The translations under genes and the position numbers were made by a program. From JBJXGE01 sp046154185 (GTDB lineage Bacteria > Planctomycetota > UBA8108 > UBA1146 > JAJFFE01), in NCBI GenBank assembly GCA_046154185.1, contig JBJXGE010000092.1, positions 1 through 48,783 of the forward strand: DNA of 48,783 nt, read 5' to 3'. The notes under the pieces were generated by a model that saw only the letters and a list, made by a program, of their open reading frames with translations, was not told the origin of the DNA and made no database searches. Positions 1 through 9,659 of this stretch are shown one piece after another. Each line of letters opens with the position of its first letter. The stretch's first letter is position 1.

Positions 1-230
1 CTCCTCCGTCGCGAAATCCTCAACGACCAGGCAGGTCGCCTCCGGTTTCGCTCGGTCGCTCGCGACCAAGCCTAACCCAAGTTGCCTCGAACCTAGCGGG
101 CCAAGGTTGCCTGACACGGCACTAGCGCGAACCGGCACGAGTCGGCGACTATCCTACGGGCGGGCTCCATGGAAATGGAAGAGACAAGCCATGACTGCGA
201 GACCGGTTCAAGAACGGCAGCGGCGCGGGA
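1..230. other. window edge, no gene seen
   Basis: I see no convincing gene, RNA or terminator here. It is the region downstream of the minus-strand phosphatase gene. Short open frames run through it but show no recognisable protein features. Confidence 0.4.
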
Positions 231-2120
231 TCACTGCATGCGCAAAACGACGAGCGTGACGTCGTCGCGCGCCGGTCGGCCACCGGTGTATTGCCCGACT
301 TCCTCGAGAATCGCCGACGCAATTTGAGAGGAGTCGGCGCCGCTCGCAGCGTGGCGGTGAAAGATCTCGGCGAGCGCCTCCTTGCCTAGCAACTGACCTT
401 CGTCGTTGAAGACTTCCCAAACTCCGTCGGTTGTCGCGAGCAACACGTCGCCTGTATCGAGACCAGCGGCCTCGCCGAGTGTATACGACGCGTCGGCGAA
501 TAACCCCAACGGCAAGCCAGTCCCGTTCAGCATCTCGACTTTGCCAGTCGCGGCTCGGTAGACGCAGGGCGCGTCGTGACCGGCGTTGACATAGAGGAGC
601 GGTCGACCGGGTCCGGCCAGTGAGACCATGCAAAGAGTCATGAACTGGTCGATCTCCATGTCGTGGGCAAGCTGCGTGTTGAGCGCCTCAGTCAGGCGAT
701 CGAAGGCGGCGTCGTGGGCCAAGGTCGCACGCAGCCCGGCGCGCGCGGCCACCATGTGGAGCGCGGCGCCGATACCGTGACCGGAAACATCACCGATGAT
801 CAATGTCATGCCGTTGTTGTTGGCTGGCACAAAATCGAAATAGTCGCCGCCGGTCTCATCACAGGATTCCGAGCGTGACGCGATGTCGAGCCAATCGAGC
901 GCTGGCGCCTTGGTGGAATAGAGGCGCTGCTGAATGTCACGCGCGATCCGCAGGCTGGCTTGAATGCGTTCCTTTTCGAGACTGTCTCGATAGAGCTGCA
1001 CATTCTCGATGCTCGTGGCCGCGAGCCGGCACAGTGTCATCAGCACTTCGCGATCCGCTGCTAGAAACACAGCCGTCTCCTCGAGGCAGTTCACGAGATT
1101 GACGACGCCTAAGACGCGCGTCTTCGATACTAGCGGAATACAAAGATACGAGTCGACACGCGCCGCCATGCCGGAGATGCAATAGCCGTCGGCTCGCGCG
1201 AAGTCCGCCAACACGACGGCTTGGCCATCCTCGATCGCCTGCTCGTAAATCGGCACATCGCTGCGCGTCCGCAGACATGTCGCCATCTCTAGAGTCAGTC
1301 CCCATTCAATCGGGCTCTCGACGATGCGCTGACCCGACTCGTCGTGACGCACCAGAATGATTGAACCGACTTGGCCATTCACGACGTACAAAGAGAGTTC
1401 CATGAGCTTGGTCAGCAACACGTCGAGATCAAGCACGCCGAGCATCTCACCGATCTCATTGATCGCGCTGAGTTTCGCAGACAACAGCTCGGATTGTTGG
1501 TGCAAATGCGATTGATCCGAGAGTTTGTGAAAAGCGATCGAGATATTGCGCTTCAACTCGACGAGCAACGCACGTTCCTGATTGCCGGTTGCACATTCGG
1601 CCTCGTCATGAAATACCAAGTAGCCGCTCACTGGCCCGCTCTCCCCAAGATGCCAAATCTCAACGATGGGAAGTGCGATGGACTCGACTTGGACACTTGC
1701 TCGCGCAGCGCTATGGTCGCGGCCGTTCGCCTCCCCCGCATCGATCTGCGCGAGCCGCAACGTATCCGCGACGGTGAGAATCGGCGGATTCAGGCGCCGG
1801 CGCAGTCCGGGCACGCGACTGCTGGCCCTTACGACGGCTTGCTCATGCGTGACTTCGAGCAGCGAGTAGTCGCGGCGCGCCAACAGATTCTCAAGCACGC
1901 GACTCAGTTGCTCGTGAAACTCGGCCTCGGTCAACGCGCCATGCAAGTACGTGATTTGCTCGAGCAGTTGCACGCCATCGAGCAACGAGAGCTCATCGGG
2001 CGCTCCGAGCCCACCCAAATTTCCCACGTTAAACCCTTCCGTCGCCGCCGCATCGCGTAGTGAGGCTTGCCATACAGGTGTGTAGACAAATGCGCGATTT
2101 GAGCCGCTGAAGCATAGCAT
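231..2120 (-). CDS. GAF domain / PP2C (SpoIIE-type) protein phosphatase
   Basis: Predicted cytosolic metal-dependent Ser/Thr phosphatase of the SpoIIE/RsbU class with a sensory N-terminal half. About residues 45-215 look like a degenerate GAF-like region and about 220-390 like a second GAF domain. A helical linker (KERIQASLRIARDIQQRL) is typical of RsbU-like proteins. The PP2C domain fills about 395-629 and keeps the metal-binding acidic motifs: GGDYFDF, GDVSGHG, NAGHDAP, TDGVWE and a terminal RPARDDVTLVV. It is therefore predicted to be active. No membrane segment is seen. I chose ATG at 2120; an in-frame TTG at 2135 adds five residues. It is divergent from the propeller/GTPase run starting at 2167, which suggests a shared control region. 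The likely role is dephosphorylating an anti-sigma-antagonist-type or roadblock-module partner, but none can be named from sequence. Confidence 0.9.
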   Translation of the reverse strand: MLCFSGSNRAFVYTPVWQASLRDAAATEGFNVGNLGGLGAPDELSLLDGVQLLEQITYLHGALTEAEFHEQLSRVLENLLARRDYSLLEVTHEQAVVRASSRVPGLRRRLNPPILTVADTLRLAQIDAGEANGRDHSAARASVQVESIALPIVEIWHLGESGPVSGYLVFHDEAECATGNQERALLVELKRNISIAFHKLSDQSHLHQQSELLSAKLSAINEIGEMLGVLDLDVLLTKLMELSLYVVNGQVGSIILVRHDESGQRIVESPIEWGLTLEMATCLRTRSDVPIYEQAIEDGQAVVLADFARADGYCISGMAARVDSYLCIPLVSKTRVLGVVNLVNCLEETAVFLAADREVLMTLCRLAATSIENVQLYRDSLEKERIQASLRIARDIQQRLYSTKAPALDWLDIASRSESCDETGGDYFDFVPANNNGMTLIIGDVSGHGIGAALHMVAARAGLRATLAHDAAFDRLTEALNTQLAHDMEIDQFMTLCMVSLAGPGRPLLYVNAGHDAPCVYRAATGKVEMLNGTGLPLGLFADASYTLGEAAGLDTGDVLLATTDGVWEVFNDEGQLLGKEALAEIFHRHAASGADSSQIASAILEEVGQYTGGRPARDDVTLVVLRMQ

Positions 2121-2166
2121 CTCGGGCCTGCGCAAATGACTCGCTCAAGTAGTTTTCGTCCGCGCC

Positions 2167-5100
2167 GTGACGCGGCCGAAAACGCCCATTCGTTCTCGTT
2201 CCGCGACGCTTCGCTCGCCGCCCAATTTGGCAATAGCCGTGCCCGGCAGTTATGCTTCTACTAGGAGTGTTGCACGAGCGAGCGCCGCCCGACATCGGCC
2301 GCCGCGCGACCCCACGAACTATTCAGGCTGGACTTTGTTACAAGGCGATACACGCAACCTGCCGTTGCAGAACATATTTCAAACCCTCGCGCTGAACCAG
2401 CAAGAGGGCATCTTGTCGATTCATTTCGACAAGCGCGAACGCTGGCTCGCGATTCGCGGTTCACAGGTGTCGCTCATCACCGAACGGCCCCACTCGTCAC
2501 AGCTTTTGCAGCACGCGCTCGCGCGCCTCAAGATTCTGACGACGAGCGAGTATCAGAATGTGTTCGCGACCGTAACGGAGCCGCGCCCGCCGGGCGATAT
2601 TCTGCTGGATCGCCACTTACTGAGCGCGGAGCAAATCGAAGGTCCGCTGCGCGAGCACTTCTTCGAGCGACTGTACGAGGTCTTTCTCTGGCAAGGCGCG
2701 CGCTACAAGTTCGAAATTCGAGCGCTCGAGCCGAACCGGCAAATTTTCTCTTCGCCGGAAGTGAATCGGCAACTTGAACTCTCCGCCACAGCGCTGCTCA
2801 TGGAAGTCGCGCGCCGCGAGGATGACTGGCAACGCATTCGGTCACGTGTGCAAAACAGTTTTGAGATCTACCAGCTCGCGGCGCCTGCCGCCCAAGTCGC
2901 AGCCGTCCAGAGTCCAGACGCGCTCGACGCCGCACGCCTCGGCGTGCTCATCGAACAACTGAACGGCGAGCGGACACTACAAGAGGTCGTGCGTGAGTCG
3001 AGCATCCCGGAGTTCTACATCTACAGCACGATGCGGGCATTGCTCGACGCCAACCTCATCAAGCCGGTGTCGCTCGAAGACAAACGCCAACTCGGTGAGC
3101 GCCTGCGGGGCAAGTTCCAAATGGAGCGCGCGGCAGAAGTCTTCCGTTCGATCCTCGCCGACGAACCCGAGAACGCAGAGGTGCGGAAGCGCCTGCTGCT
3201 CTATCTCGAGCGCAAGAAAAGCAGCGCGGAAGAGTTGGTCCCGCACTATCTGCAACTGGCGCAGCACGCGCGTGCGCAGAGTAACACCGCCGAACAGCGC
3301 GAGTACTTGCATCGGCTAGTCGAGCTCTCGCCAAACTCCCTCGAGGCACGTGGCGAACTCGTGCGACTTGCGCTCGAGGGCGACAAGGATCGTGAGTGGA
3401 TCAAAGCGTTGCATGTATTCCTAGAGTGCGTGCAACGCGCTCGCGACTATGAGCAAGGCGCGGTAATTCTGAAGTCTCTGGCGGAACAACGGCCGCTGGA
3501 CACCGCGCTGCTGACCGAGTCAGCGAATCTGTATCTCATCGCGGGGAAACAAGACCAGGCGGTTGAGTTGTTCGAGCTGGCGGCTCAGCAATTGCTCAAG
3601 AAGCACGACACCGTCAATCTGCGCAAGGTCGTCGCGAAACTCGAGGAATGCCAAGCCCCCGGCGTCACTCGATTGCGCCGCAGCTTGACCGAACTCGAAC
3701 GGCCGCTCCGAAGGGGGCAGCGGAGTCGAGGTCGGCGGATTCGCGCGGCGCTGCTCGCGCTCGCGCTCGGGCTCGTGGGTTTCGCCGCCTGCTACGAGCA
3801 CCTAGCGCGCGAAGCGCACGCCGAGCTGGCGCGAAGCGCCGATCGACATCTCGCAAACGGCCGCATGGAAGATGCGGCAATCGACTTGCAACTGTTTCGC
3901 TCGAGTTTTCGCTTCAGTCTCTTGGCATGGTTGCTCCCTCCGTCGACGGTCGACTCGAGCGTTGCGACGAGCGGCGTCAAACCGAAGAGTGCCAATCCGG
4001 GGAATCCCGCGGCGCTCACCTCGCTCAACGGCGAGGAGGTCGAACGCGTGTTGACGCAAGCGGCGCGTCTCACGAATCGCGGCGAGTTCGCGGCCGCGCT
4101 CGAGCTCTATCGTCAACTTCCACCGGATCGAGTTTCGGAACAAGTGCGCTCGCTCATCAGCGGTGAACAACAACGCCTCGGCGATTACCTCTCCGCCGCG
4201 CAGCGACTCCATAACGAAGCCGTCACTGCCGAGCGCGCGCACGCTGACGAGTTGGCGGCGCGATTGTTTCGCCGCCTCGCCGAGGAGTTTCCAAATGCGC
4301 CGCAGGCGCGAGGCGCGATCTTGCCCGTTCGAATCGAGACGCTGCCGCCGTCAGCGACCGTCTACGCGAACGGCGAGCCGGTCGCGGGTCCGCCCTACAA
4401 GCTCAAAGCGCAGCTCGGCGACGAGCTCGCATTGCGAGTCGAAGCGCCCGGATTCGAGTCGCGATCACTCTGGGTCACGCCGCTGAAGACGGCGCTCGTG
4501 CGTATAGCGCTCAAGCGACGACCGCTGCTCGTGACGACACTCGACGCGTCCATCGAAGCGCGCCCATTAGTGCTGCCGCAGCAGCTTCTCGTTGGGACGC
4601 GCTCCGGCAAGGTTTCGGCGCTTTCGCGAGAAGATGGCCACGCGATTTGGACATTTGCGCTGCGCGAACTCGGCGACGTGTTGAGTTCCATCATCGCTGA
4701 TGGCGAGGACGTGGTCTTCGCCGGCTCCGACGCCGCGGTGTACCGCGTGCGGGCACAGGATGGCGAGCAAGTCTTCCGCATCTCAACCGGCAAAGAAAAC
4801 GGCTACTGTCAGCATTCGCTCAGTCCGCTCGATTCGGCGGGACGGCTCTTTCTTAGCACGAATCGTGGCGTCGTCATCGCGATCGATGCGCGCGGTGGAA
4901 AACTGTTGTGGTCGAAGCAAGTGGACACCGGCATTGTCACTCCGCCGCGCGTGTTTGGATCGAGAGTGTTTGTGGCAACGCCGTCCGGCTCCGTCATCGC
5001 ATTCTCGACAACCGACGGCGCGCAACTTTGGCGCTCGGAGTTGCGCGATCCGCTCGCAAACGAGCTGCAAGTCGCCGGCGAGTCGCTCGTTGTGGGTAGT

Positions 5101-5547
5101 CTCAAGAACAGCGTCCTGGTGCTCGCGCAAGCAACGGGAGTCGTGCAGTATCGGGTCGAATTAGGCGGCGTTCCCACAGGCAACTTGTGGACCGACGATC
5201 GCGCCTTCGCGGCCGTCACTACCGCCGGCGAGTTGTCGATGTTCGCGCTGGCAGATGGGCGGCCGGAGTGGCGCGTCACTATTGAAGGTCGCTTCCTCTT
5301 CGGTCCCGAATCGAGTGGCAACTCGCTCATGTTGGTGGACACCGCCGGGAACATCAGTGCGGTCGCACGCGCGACGGGTAGTCAAGAATGGCTGTATGCA
5401 TCGGAGAGCGCACCGGGTGCGCCGCTCCTCGTCGATGCGCAAGTCATTGTGCATTGCGGCAAGGATCAGCGCTTGCATTTACTGCCGAGCGGAAGCGGGA
5501 ACGCGCCGAAAGCTGCGAAGAGCAACGACGGTGCGAAAAAAGAATAG
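2167..5547 (+). CDS. DUF4388 / TPR / PEGA / PQQ-like propeller membrane protein
   Basis: Large multidomain protein, apparently single-pass. About residues 55-190 resemble DUF4388 (PatA-like N-terminal domain: FQTLALNQQEGILSI, GDILLDRHLL, LYEVFLWQGARYKF). About 310-500 are TPR-like helices. A basic stretch precedes one membrane segment near 526-546 (LLALALGLVGF). The part after it carries more helical repeats, a PEGA-like domain at about 717-784 (IETLPPSATVYANGEPV) and a PQQ/WD-type beta-propeller to the end (repeats such as VVFAGSDAAVYRVRAQDGEQVF, and GGKLLWSKQV). The topology implies a cytoplasmic DUF4388/TPR half and an external PEGA/propeller half, so it may pass envelope signals inward. 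The start is uncertain: GTG 2167 gives 1126 residues, but the first ~50 are low-complexity and the conserved part begins near YSGWTLLQGD. It opens the GTPase/roadblock gene run. Confidence 0.85.
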   Translation: MTRPKTPIRSRSATLRSPPNLAIAVPGSYASTRSVARASAARHRPPRDPTNYSGWTLLQGDTRNLPLQNIFQTLALNQQEGILSIHFDKRERWLAIRGSQVSLITERPHSSQLLQHALARLKILTTSEYQNVFATVTEPRPPGDILLDRHLLSAEQIEGPLREHFFERLYEVFLWQGARYKFEIRALEPNRQIFSSPEVNRQLELSATALLMEVARREDDWQRIRSRVQNSFEIYQLAAPAAQVAAVQSPDALDAARLGVLIEQLNGERTLQEVVRESSIPEFYIYSTMRALLDANLIKPVSLEDKRQLGERLRGKFQMERAAEVFRSILADEPENAEVRKRLLLYLERKKSSAEELVPHYLQLAQHARAQSNTAEQREYLHRLVELSPNSLEARGELVRLALEGDKDREWIKALHVFLECVQRARDYEQGAVILKSLAEQRPLDTALLTESANLYLIAGKQDQAVELFELAAQQLLKKHDTVNLRKVVAKLEECQAPGVTRLRRSLTELERPLRRGQRSRGRRIRAALLALALGLVGFAACYEHLAREAHAELARSADRHLANGRMEDAAIDLQLFRSSFRFSLLAWLLPPSTVDSSVATSGVKPKSANPGNPAALTSLNGEEVERVLTQAARLTNRGEFAAALELYRQLPPDRVSEQVRSLISGEQQRLGDYLSAAQRLHNEAVTAERAHADELAARLFRRLAEEFPNAPQARGAILPVRIETLPPSATVYANGEPVAGPPYKLKAQLGDELALRVEAPGFESRSLWVTPLKTALVRIALKRRPLLVTTLDASIEARPLVLPQQLLVGTRSGKVSALSREDGHAIWTFALRELGDVLSSIIADGEDVVFAGSDAAVYRVRAQDGEQVFRISTGKENGYCQHSLSPLDSAGRLFLSTNRGVVIAIDARGGKLLWSKQVDTGIVTPPRVFGSRVFVATPSGSVIAFSTTDGAQLWRSELRDPLANELQVAGESLVVGSLKNSVLVLAQATGVVQYRVELGGVPTGNLWTDDRAFAAVTTAGELSMFALADGRPEWRVTIEGRFLFGPESSGNSLMLVDTAGNISAVARATGSQEWLYASESAPGAPLLVDAQVIVHCGKDQRLHLLPSGSGNAPKAAKSNDGAKKE

Positions 5548-5710
5548 CGATTCGAAGTTCGCGCGCTGCGCGATTGAAGAATTTTACTGTCGTGGTGGTT
5601 GGCCTCCGCCGCCGCGAGCATCGTATGCTAATTAAGATCCCCGCGTCGCGCGCACGCGTTGCGGGCGTTCCTTATTACGCGAGCTGTTGTGTGTGACACA
5701 CGCTCGCCCA

Positions 5711-6844
5711 ATGGAAAGTGCTCCAGTGGGGTTTCTCTCGTCAATATTCCGTCGCAAGCCCAAGTCGACTCGGCTGGTCGACAAACACGCCCATCTCTTC
5801 GTGACCGGCGGCGAAGCGGAGCTAGTCCGAAAAGTCGGTGAGCTGGTCGAGAACAATCAGCTCGACGCTGCGGCGGAACTCCTTCGTCAAGGCACGCAGC
5901 ACTTTCCGGCTTGCCAAGAGATCACGACCCGCCTGACGCAAATCGAGGGTCGCGTCCTGCATCAAGTGTTGACCGACTCGCTAGCGCAGATCGAGAACGA
6001 TGGGTCCGCGGCGCTGCGCGCCGAAATCGCCGAGCTTTACCGCCGAACCGGGCGCGCCGACGATGCGTTGACTTACGGCCGCATGGCTATTCAAGCCGAT
6101 CCGAATTCGGCGGCTGGCTATCGTGCCGTTGGCCGAGTGTACTTCGAGCGTTTTCGCGCTAGCCAATCCTCGGTCGATGGCCACAACGCGCTGCGCTATT
6201 TGTCGAAAGCGCATGGTCTGCAACCCAGTAATTCGCTGTGCCTCCTGCAGCTCTGCGAGATATTTGTCATCCTGCGCGCGCCGACCGCGGCCGAGCGATT
6301 TCTTGGCCCGGTGCGAAAAGCGTTCGGGAGCGATCCACGCGTCAGAGATTTGTCGTCGCGCGTCGCTGACTTGCCACCAGAAGCCACGATTCACATTCAA
6401 GACTTGTTTCTGCGCCACGAGCGCCGACTGCGCGGCGAAGAACAAACTGTCGCGCCAGCCGGCGGAGCGATTCCGTTCGAGGTCAACCAGGTGATCGAAG
6501 ACAAGACGCGAGGCGTTGACGGCACGACGGCGCTGTACCTCGTGGGCGGCGATCGCTGCGTCAAGGGTGGTTACTTCGGCGATCGAGCACCAACTACGGA
6601 GGCTGGCGAATCGTTGGGTGTCTTCACTGAGACGCTCCAGTTGACCTGCAAACGCATGGCGCTCGGAGAATTCTCCGACCTCGTGCTCAAAATGCCGACT
6701 GGACTGGTCATTGTGAAGAGTATGCCGGACGCACTCACGGCCTACTACATCGGCAACACCGATGCACGGCAAGCCGGCGCGGAGAACTTGTTGGACAAGG
6801 TCACGAAAATCTTGAGCGCGCAGCGCACAGCGAGGACTCGATGA
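5711..6844 (+). CDS. TPR protein with C-terminal roadblock-like domain
   Basis: Predicted cytosolic scaffold. About residues 40-200 are TPR-like (LVENNQLDAAAELLRQGTQHFPACQEI; RTGRADDALTYGRMAIQADPNSAAGYRAVGRVYFERF). About 250-370 resemble a roadblock/LC7 fold (TTALYLVGGDRCVKGGYFGD, then LGEFSDLVLKMPTGLVIVKSMPDALTAYYIG). Roadblock domains bind and regulate MglA-type small GTPases, and such a GTPase is encoded 400 bp downstream, so a role as GTPase regulator or adaptor is inferred. I chose ATG 5711 (377 aa) over TTG 5687. The stop overlaps the next ATG (ATGA at 6841-6844), indicating translational coupling. The TPR part is clear; the roadblock call is by pattern and gene context. Confidence 0.8.
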   Translation: MESAPVGFLSSIFRRKPKSTRLVDKHAHLFVTGGEAELVRKVGELVENNQLDAAAELLRQGTQHFPACQEITTRLTQIEGRVLHQVLTDSLAQIENDGSAALRAEIAELYRRTGRADDALTYGRMAIQADPNSAAGYRAVGRVYFERFRASQSSVDGHNALRYLSKAHGLQPSNSLCLLQLCEIFVILRAPTAAERFLGPVRKAFGSDPRVRDLSSRVADLPPEATIHIQDLFLRHERRLRGEEQTVAPAGGAIPFEVNQVIEDKTRGVDGTTALYLVGGDRCVKGGYFGDRAPTTEAGESLGVFTETLQLTCKRMALGEFSDLVLKMPTGLVIVKSMPDALTAYYIGNTDARQAGAENLLDKVTKILSAQRTARTR

Positions 6845-7215
6845 AACCGCTGCTCGAACAGATCAATCAAATTGTCGGCGTTGAAGGCAGCATGGTGATC
6901 ACGCGTGACGGCATCATGGTCGCTGCCGCGCTCAAACCGAAGTTGTCCGAAGATGTGCTGGCGGCGCTTTCGTCCGCGCTCGTCATTACGCTGAAACGCG
7001 CGCTCGAGCCCGTCGGCGCCGGCGATGCGCCGGAGGAGATGATGCTCAGCGCGAGCGATGGCAAACTCATCTTCGTCGATCTCGGCGCGGCCTACTTAGT
7101 CGTCGTCACCCGTCCTCACATAAAACTAAACACCGATCTAGTGGCGATACGCAGCGTGGCGAGAAAACTCAAGTCGCGCTGTTCTATGACCACAGCGTCG
7201 AACGGACGCAACTAA
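6841..7215 (+). CDS. roadblock/LC7 domain protein
   Basis: A 124-residue single-domain protein. It reads as a canonical bacterial roadblock: LLEQINQIVGVEGSMVITRDGIMVAAALKPKL, then ALSSALVITLKRAL, then MMLSASDGKLIFVDLGAAYLVVVTRPHIKLN. Family members are dimeric scaffolds that act on MglA-like Ras GTPases (MglB being the model GAP). The start ATG sits in the overlap with the preceding TPR-roadblock gene and has GAGG upstream inside that gene. Only 37 bp separate it from the MglA-like GTPase gene. Whether it works as an activator or as a structural partner cannot be told from the sequence. Confidence 0.85.
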   Translation: MKPLLEQINQIVGVEGSMVITRDGIMVAAALKPKLSEDVLAALSSALVITLKRALEPVGAGDAPEEMMLSASDGKLIFVDLGAAYLVVVTRPHIKLNTDLVAIRSVARKLKSRCSMTTASNGRN

Positions 7216-7252
7216 GCCACTTTCGATAGTCCATGAGCGGAGAGCGGTTCGT

Positions 7253-8206
<954 letters not shown>

Positions 8207-8226
8207 TATAGCAAAAAAAGACTTTC

Positions 8227-8234
8227 GAAGGGAG
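8227..8234 (+). promoter_or_regulatory. Shine-Dalgarno that points to an ATC start
   Basis: GAAGGGAG lies 7 nt before ATC at 8242. No ATG, GTG or TTG occurs in this frame between the upstream stop TAG (8209) and ATG 8383, yet the intervening codons encode a conserved-looking roadblock N-terminus. The site therefore supports a rare non-AUG start. Confidence 0.6.
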
Positions 8235-8241
8235 CACTGCC

Positions 8242-8751
8242 ATCGTCACCGATAGCGATCATCTGAGAGAGACGCGGCTCGTCTTTTACCAAGACGATGT
8301 CGAGCGGATCAACGAAGTACTCGCCGAGTTTCTCAAACTCTCGGATTCGAAGTGCAACATTCTGATTGACCGCGAAGGCCACATGGTCACCAAGGTCGGA
8401 TCCACCGGCGATATCGATCTTCAATCGGTATCGGCGCTGGTCGCTGGATCCTACGCCGCGACCCGTGAAATGGCGCGACTACTCGGCGAGGACGAGTTCT
8501 CCGTGCTGTTCCATCAAGGGAAGCGCGACAGTATCCAGCTCACGCTCGTTGGCGAGCGCACCATCTTGGCCACGGTCTTCGATGAGCGCACGACCATCGG
8601 CATGGTTCGACTCTATGCGACTGAGTCGAGCGAGAAACTGGCAAAAATCTTCGCGGAGATCAAGCATCGAGCGCCGCGCGAAGAGAGCGGACTCGAAGGT
8701 TTCACGCAGTCCGCGAAGGGCGCACTCGATTTCTTCTTCGTCGAAGAATAG
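8242..8751 (+). CDS. roadblock/LC7 (MglB-like) protein with apparent ATC start
   Basis: Third roadblock protein of the cluster, 169 residues if begun at ATC 8242. Translation from there gives HLRETRLVFYQDDVERINEV followed by a helix into SDSKCNILIDREGHMVTKVG. That region is the usual N-terminal helix and first strand of MglB-like roadblock proteins, so starting at the first canonical codon (ATG 8383, 122 aa) would cut into the fold. The Shine-Dalgarno at 8227-8234 is well placed for ATC. The rest (LVAGSYAATREMARLLGEDEFSVLFHQGK, SIQLTLVGERTILATVFDE) is standard. It follows the GTPase gene by 35 bp in the same direction and is inferred to act on that GTPase. Alternatives are a sequencing error in the start codon or a start at CTG 8263. 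Confidence 0.8.
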   Translation: MVTDSDHLRETRLVFYQDDVERINEVLAEFLKLSDSKCNILIDREGHMVTKVGSTGDIDLQSVSALVAGSYAATREMARLLGEDEFSVLFHQGKRDSIQLTLVGERTILATVFDERTTIGMVRLYATESSEKLAKIFAEIKHRAPREESGLEGFTQSAKGALDFFFVEE

Positions 8752-8782
8752 TCGCGCTCGCCCACGCGTCGGCATGAGCAGT

Positions 8783-8811
8783 GGAAACGGAACCTCAACG
8801 GTTCCGCTTCC
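8783..8811. terminator. hairpin between convergent genes
   Basis: GGAAACGGAACC and GGTTCCGCTTCC form a 12-bp stem with one mismatch and a 5-nt loop (TCAAC). It sits between the end of the roadblock gene and the end of the convergent zinc-ribbon gene. There is no strong T-run, so it may be a bidirectional Rho-assisted or weak terminator. Confidence 0.5.
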
Positions 8812-8852
8812 GCTTCGCTCGTGATCGAGCAGGTTGCGCGGCGACGCAGCCG

Positions 8853-9512
8853 CTACTGCGCAGCGCCAGTGCGGGGCAGCGGGTCCCGAACGCCGGGGTC
8901 GTGTGTGGCCAGGGCTTGGCGTTCGGCTTCCCGGTCAAAATCCTCACGAATGTCGAGCAGTAAGTTGCGCACGTCGATCTGATGATCGCCGAGATCCGCG
9001 AGCAGCCACGAGATCTCCCCCGAAAACTTGAGCAACGCAAACATCAGCAACATCCCCAGCAACCAACCAAGCTCGACCAGCACGAGCACGCTGAGGCTCG
9101 CGATCGTGCCATCGCGAAACAAATGGAGCGAGATCCCAGCGCCCGCGATTCCGAGTCCCACCAAGAAATACGCGGAGAACAACAGAAAACTCGAGAGCAC
9201 GCGCAAGCGGCGAAAGCGCGATATAGCACCGGGGTTGTAATTCCGCACCGGATCCGGGCCGGTGCCAAGCGCCGTCAGCGCACCATCGCCGCGGCGCTGC
9301 CGATCGCGCATTTCGATGAGTTCAATGCGTTGCTCTTGCTCCTCCTGCCAAGCCTTTTGCGCGCGACGACGATGGCGCTCAGCCCGCAACTCATCGGGGC
9401 TCAACACTTTGACTTTCGCGCCGCAGCTCGGGCACTTGATGCGACGGCCAAGATATTCATCCTGGGCGCTGAAACTCTTGTGACACTTGTCGCATAGAGC
9501 ACGTACTGCCAT
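8853..9512 (-). CDS. zinc-ribbon membrane protein of unknown function
   Basis: A 219-residue protein. An MJ0042-like zinc ribbon at the N-terminus has two CxxC knuckles: C7/C10 (CDKC) and C27/C30 (CPSC), spaced by GRRIK. A charged, Arg/Gln/Glu-rich helix follows (about 45-85; AERHRRRAQKAWQEEQEQRIEL), probably a coiled coil. Two membrane segments are at about 105-132 (FLLFSAYFLVGLGIAGAGI) and 138-163 (LVELGWLLGMLLMFALL), then an acidic tail. Zinc-ribbon plus membrane-helix proteins of this build are common in planctomycetes and have no assigned role. Translation from ATG 9512 has AAAGGA about 10 nt upstream. It converges on the roadblock gene and is divergent from the TMTC-like gene, so it is probably its own transcription unit. 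Confidence 0.75.
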   Translation of the reverse strand: MAVRALCDKCHKSFSAQDEYLGRRIKCPSCGAKVKVLSPDELRAERHRRRAQKAWQEEQEQRIELIEMRDRQRRGDGALTALGTGPDPVRNYNPGAISRFRRLRVLSSFLLFSAYFLVGLGIAGAGISLHLFRDGTIASLSVLVLVELGWLLGMLLMFALLKFSGEISWLLADLGDHQIDVRNLLLDIREDFDREAERQALATHDPGVRDPLPRTGAAQ

Positions 9513-9659
9513 GACGAACGGGTCCTTTCAGCGGAGGGCAGCGGCGAGTCGTCCGGCGACCGGCTTTCGCGGCTTTCGATAGACAGCTCGCACGCGGCTG
9601 CCTATTCTAGTGCCGCAGAAGACTTTCGCGAGACGGTTGCTACACCACGGTCACGACTC

